From Verrucomicrobiota bacterium (GTDB taxonomy: Bacteria > Verrucomicrobiota > Verrucomicrobiia > Verrucomicrobiales > Verrucomicrobiaceae): DNA of 64,000 nt. The stretch is taken from assembly GCA_017301975.1 (NCBI GenBank), contig JAFLEI010000009.1, forward strand, positions 62,001 to 126,000. Direction: 5' to 3'. The notes under the pieces were generated by a model. It did not search any database, had not been told where the DNA came from, and saw only the letters and a list, made by a program, of their open reading frames with translations. This document shows, in pieces, positions 61,768 through 64,000 of the stretch; the stretch's first letter is position 1, and every line of letters starts with the position of its first letter. The position numbers and the translations under genes were made by a program.

Positions 61768-62498
61768 GGTTTGGCGGTGTCGGCTTCGTTCTTGGGCTCT
61801 TCCTTCTTCTCTTCTTTCTTGTCCCCTTCCTTGGGGGCTTCCCCAAAGGTGTTCACGTTGAACATGCCTTCAGGTGCGCCCTTGGGCTCCGGCGGCTTGG
61901 GGCGAATGGGATCTCCTTCCACGACAAGGGCCTTGGGCGGGTCCTTGACGTATTTCACGCATTGGTAGAGGAGATTGTAGTTGTGGCGGAGGGCGGCGGG
62001 GTAGGCAATGCGGCCGGGTTCGGTGACGTTTTCCCGCAGCAGCTTTCCAGCGAGGCTGGCAAAGACATTGCTGCTGAGCTTGGCGGCTTTTTCAACGGTA
62101 CCTCCCGCAAATTCACCCGCAGCTTTGGCTGCGGAGCTGCCGCCGCTGCGAAACATGTCGCTGCTGATGCGGCGCGCCTGGATGGAGATGGCGGCCTGGG
62201 AGGAAAGCAACGTGCCGTCTGGCGCAAAGCTCATCTCGATGCTGGCATGGTCGTCCGAGGAGAACATGCCACGCAGGTGGTCCACACGTACGGAAATGAA
62301 GACGCCGCCATCAGGCGCCGCGGTGACTTCAGGCTTGTAGGTGCGGTAATCGACCTCTGAAAATTTGTACTCGGCGGCCTTGTGCTTCTCTTTTTTCCAG
62401 CCTCCAAGACTCTCGCCAAATTTTTCGATGTCCACCTCCACGCCTGCGCGGACCACGCTGGCGGTGAAAAGGAATAAGACGAGGGGGCGGAGATTCAT
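61764..62498 (-). CDS. Secreted hypothetical protein
   Basis: I do not recognise the family. A signal peptide (MNLRPLVLFLFTASVVRAG) starts at the ATG at 62498; the frame is open to 62534, but that adds 12 residues before it. The mature part has a beta-rich first half (YRTYKPEVTAAPDGGVFISVRVDHLRG) and a helical second half. The last 45 residues are a Pro/Lys/Glu-rich, probably disordered tail. Its overlap with coaX is likely operon packing rather than a functional link. Confidence 0.65.
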   Translation of the reverse strand: MNLRPLVLFLFTASVVRAGVEVDIEKFGESLGGWKKEKHKAAEYKFSEVDYRTYKPEVTAAPDGGVFISVRVDHLRGMFSSDDHASIEMSFAPDGTLLSSQAAISIQARRISSDMFRSGGSSAAKAAGEFAGGTVEKAAKLSSNVFASLAGKLLRENVTEPGRIAYPAALRHNYNLLYQCVKYVKDPPKALVVEGDPIRPKPPEPKGAPEGMFNVNTFGEAPKEGDKKEEKKEEPKNEADTAKP

Positions 62499-62576
62499 GC
62501 TTAACCATACTGCCGCATGAAACATTTTTTTCAACCTCGGGCTGGGCTGGCCATTACCCCCTCCGGCCCTGCACCC

Positions 62577-63365
62577 TTACGTCAGCCGGCCGGTGATGTA
62601 AGCCTCTGTCTGAGGATCACGGGGATGATTGAAGATGTTCATCGTTTCATCCTCCTCAATGAGGCGGCCTTTATAGAAGAAGGCGGTGCGGTCGGCGATG
62701 CGCTTGGCCTGCTCCATGTTGTGGGTGACGATGACAAAGGTGTACTGACCACGAAGCTGGTGGATCAGCTCCTCGATGCGTGCGGTGGCGATGGGATCAA
62801 GCGCGGCGCAGGGCTCGTCCATGAGGAGGATGCGCGGCTGCAGGGCGATGGCGCGGGCGATGCAAAGGCGCTGCTGCTGGCCGCCTGAAAGGCCGGTGGC
62901 CACTTCGTGGAGGCGGTCCTTCACTTCATCCCACAATGCGGCGGAGCGCAGGCTGCGTTCGGCGGCTTCTTCGAGATCGTGGCGGTCTTTGATGCCGGCG
63001 ACGCGGAGGCCGTAAACGGCATTTTCGAAAATTGATCGCGGGAAGGGATTGTACTTCTGGAAGACCATGCCGACATTCCGGCGCAGGCTGATCACATCGA
63101 CATCGGGCTCATAGAGATCGACCCCGTCGATTTTGATTTTGCCGCTGACAACGCGGGCGGTGTCCACGAGATCATTGATGCGGTTGATGGAGCGCAGCAG
63201 GGTGCTTTTGCCACAGCCGGAGGGGCCGATGAGGGCCATCACATCGTCGCTGTGCATGTTCAGATCGACGTCAAAGAGCACCTGGTTGTCACCATAGGCA
63301 TAGTTGAATTTCTCCACCTGAATGAGCGGCTCTGCGGCAGTGGGTGCTGGAGTGTCGGCGGCCAT
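62577..63365 (-). CDS. pstB: Phosphate ABC transporter ATP-binding protein PstB (second copy)
   Basis: This is the cytoplasmic ATPase of the high-affinity phosphate importer PstSCAB. Visible motifs are Walker [20 protein letters not shown], the Q-loop VFQKYNPFP, signature [14 protein letters not shown], Walker [14 protein letters not shown] and the switch VIVTHNM. The frame extends upstream to 63608 but overlaps the other pstB; the ATG at 63365 gives the normal 262 residues and starts one base after the upstream pstB stop. It has an Ala/Pro-rich lead of about 14 residues. Confidence 0.94.
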   Translation of the reverse strand: MAADTPAPTAAEPLIQVEKFNYAYGDNQVLFDVDLNMHSDDVMALIGPSGCGKSTLLRSINRINDLVDTARVVSGKIKIDGVDLYEPDVDVISLRRNVGMVFQKYNPFPRSIFENAVYGLRVAGIKDRHDLEEAAERSLRSAALWDEVKDRLHEVATGLSGGQQQRLCIARAIALQPRILLMDEPCAALDPIATARIEELIHQLRGQYTFVIVTHNMEQAKRIADRTAFFYKGRLIEEDETMNIFNHPRDPQTEAYITGRLT

Positions 63366-63366
63366 G

Positions 63367-64000
63367 TTAACTGAAAGTGCCGCGCAAATAAGCCTCGGTG
63401 AGCTTTTCGCGGGGATTGGTGAAAAGCTCCTCCGTGGGGGCAAACTCAACCAGCTTACCGAGGTGCAGAAAGGCCGTGTAGTCCGAGACGCGCACGGCCT
63501 GCTGCATGTTGTGGGTGACGATGACCACCGTGAACTCCTTGGCGAGCTGATGCATGAGCTCTTCGATTTTAAGCGTGGAGATGGGATCAAGAGCCGAGCA
63601 GGGCTCATCCATCAGCAGGACATCTGGCACCGTGGCAATGGCACGGGCGATGCAGAGGCGCTGCTGCTGGCCGCCGGAGAGAGCGAGCGCGTTGGCATGC
63701 AGGCGGTCTTTGAGCTCTTCCCAGAGAGCGGCGTGGGTCAGCGAGCGTTCGACGGCCTCGTCGAGCACGCTTTTGTTTTTCTCGCCATGGATGCGAAGGC
63801 CATAGGCCACGTTTTCGTAGATGCTCTTGGGGAAGGGGTTCGACTTCTGGAACACCATGCCGACCTGCTTGCGCAACTGCGTGAGATCGACGTCCGCGTC
63901 GTAAATGTTTTTGCCTTTGACGAGCACTTCGCCCTTCGTCACGCGGGCGCTAAGCACGCGGTCGTTCATGCGGTTGATGCAGCGCAGCAGCGTGCTTTTC
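63367..64000 (-). CDS. pstB: Phosphate ABC transporter ATP-binding protein PstB (partial, first copy)
   Basis: This frame runs off the right edge, so its N-terminus is missing; it enters at Walker A ([13 protein letters not shown]). It has the Q-loop [21 protein letters not shown], signature [14 protein letters not shown], Walker [14 protein letters not shown] and [16 protein letters not shown]. It differs from the second copy throughout, so this is an old duplication, not a recent one. pstC and pstA probably lie beyond the window. Confidence 0.93.
   Translation of the reverse strand, partial: KSTLLRCINRMNDRVLSARVTKGEVLVKGKNIYDADVDLTQLRKQVGMVFQKSNPFPKSIYENVAYGLRIHGEKNKSVLDEAVERSLTHAALWEELKDRLHANALALSGGQQQRLCIARAIATVPDVLLMDEPCSALDPISTLKIEELMHQLAKEFTVVIVTHNMQQAVRVSDYTAFLHLGKLVEFAPTEELFTNPREKLTEAYLRGTFS

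Overview
ORGANISM. The window is GC-rich and looks like a Verrucomicrobiae chromosome, probably a Verrucomicrobiaceae relative such as Prosthecobacter or Verrucomicrobium. The best evidence is a complete four-gene Verru_Chthon cassette (A-B-C-D) beside a giant autotransporter-repeat protein with a PEP-CTERM tail. This placement is recognition by eye, not a database result. REGION 1 (1-7.6 kb) is mostly housekeeping: a partial pyruvate phosphate dikinase, a GspG-like pseudopilin with a textbook terminator, a detached nuoD-nuoE pair, a TPM-like envelope protein, a small unknown gene, a CPBP-type membrane protease and tRNA-Leu(UAG). REGION 2 (7.6-33 kb) concerns the cell surface. Proteins A, B, C and D resemble, in gene order, the minor pseudopilins GspK, GspI, GspJ and GspH. 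Upstream on the same strand is one 17.7-kb gene for a 5,913-residue surface protein with three long internal super-repeats. A secreted protein with a possible NlpC/P60-like fold follows. REGION 3 (34.3-58.6 kb) is a signalling island of 14 genes in a row with almost no metabolic genes. It holds a binding protein-kinase-regulator operon, several very large PAS/GAF hybrid kinases, several kinase-like proteins whose catalytic residues look lost, and at its right end a FadL-like outer-membrane channel, a PhcB-like methyltransferase and two signalling proteins arranged like PhcS and PhcR. In Ralstonia, PhcB makes a fatty-acid methyl-ester autoinducer that PhcS and PhcR sense, so this end is a candidate lipid-signal quorum-sensing locus with its own outer-membrane channel. 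This is the most interesting part of the window. REGION 4 (58.8-64 kb) holds a secreted DUF1080 protein and, on the opposite strand, two tandem pstB genes, a secreted unknown protein, coaX and a ROK-family sugar kinase. A bidirectional terminator separates the two converging groups. LIMITS. Domain calls and residue positions come from reading motifs. Start codons are often uncertain because clear Shine-Dalgarno sequences are uncommon here.
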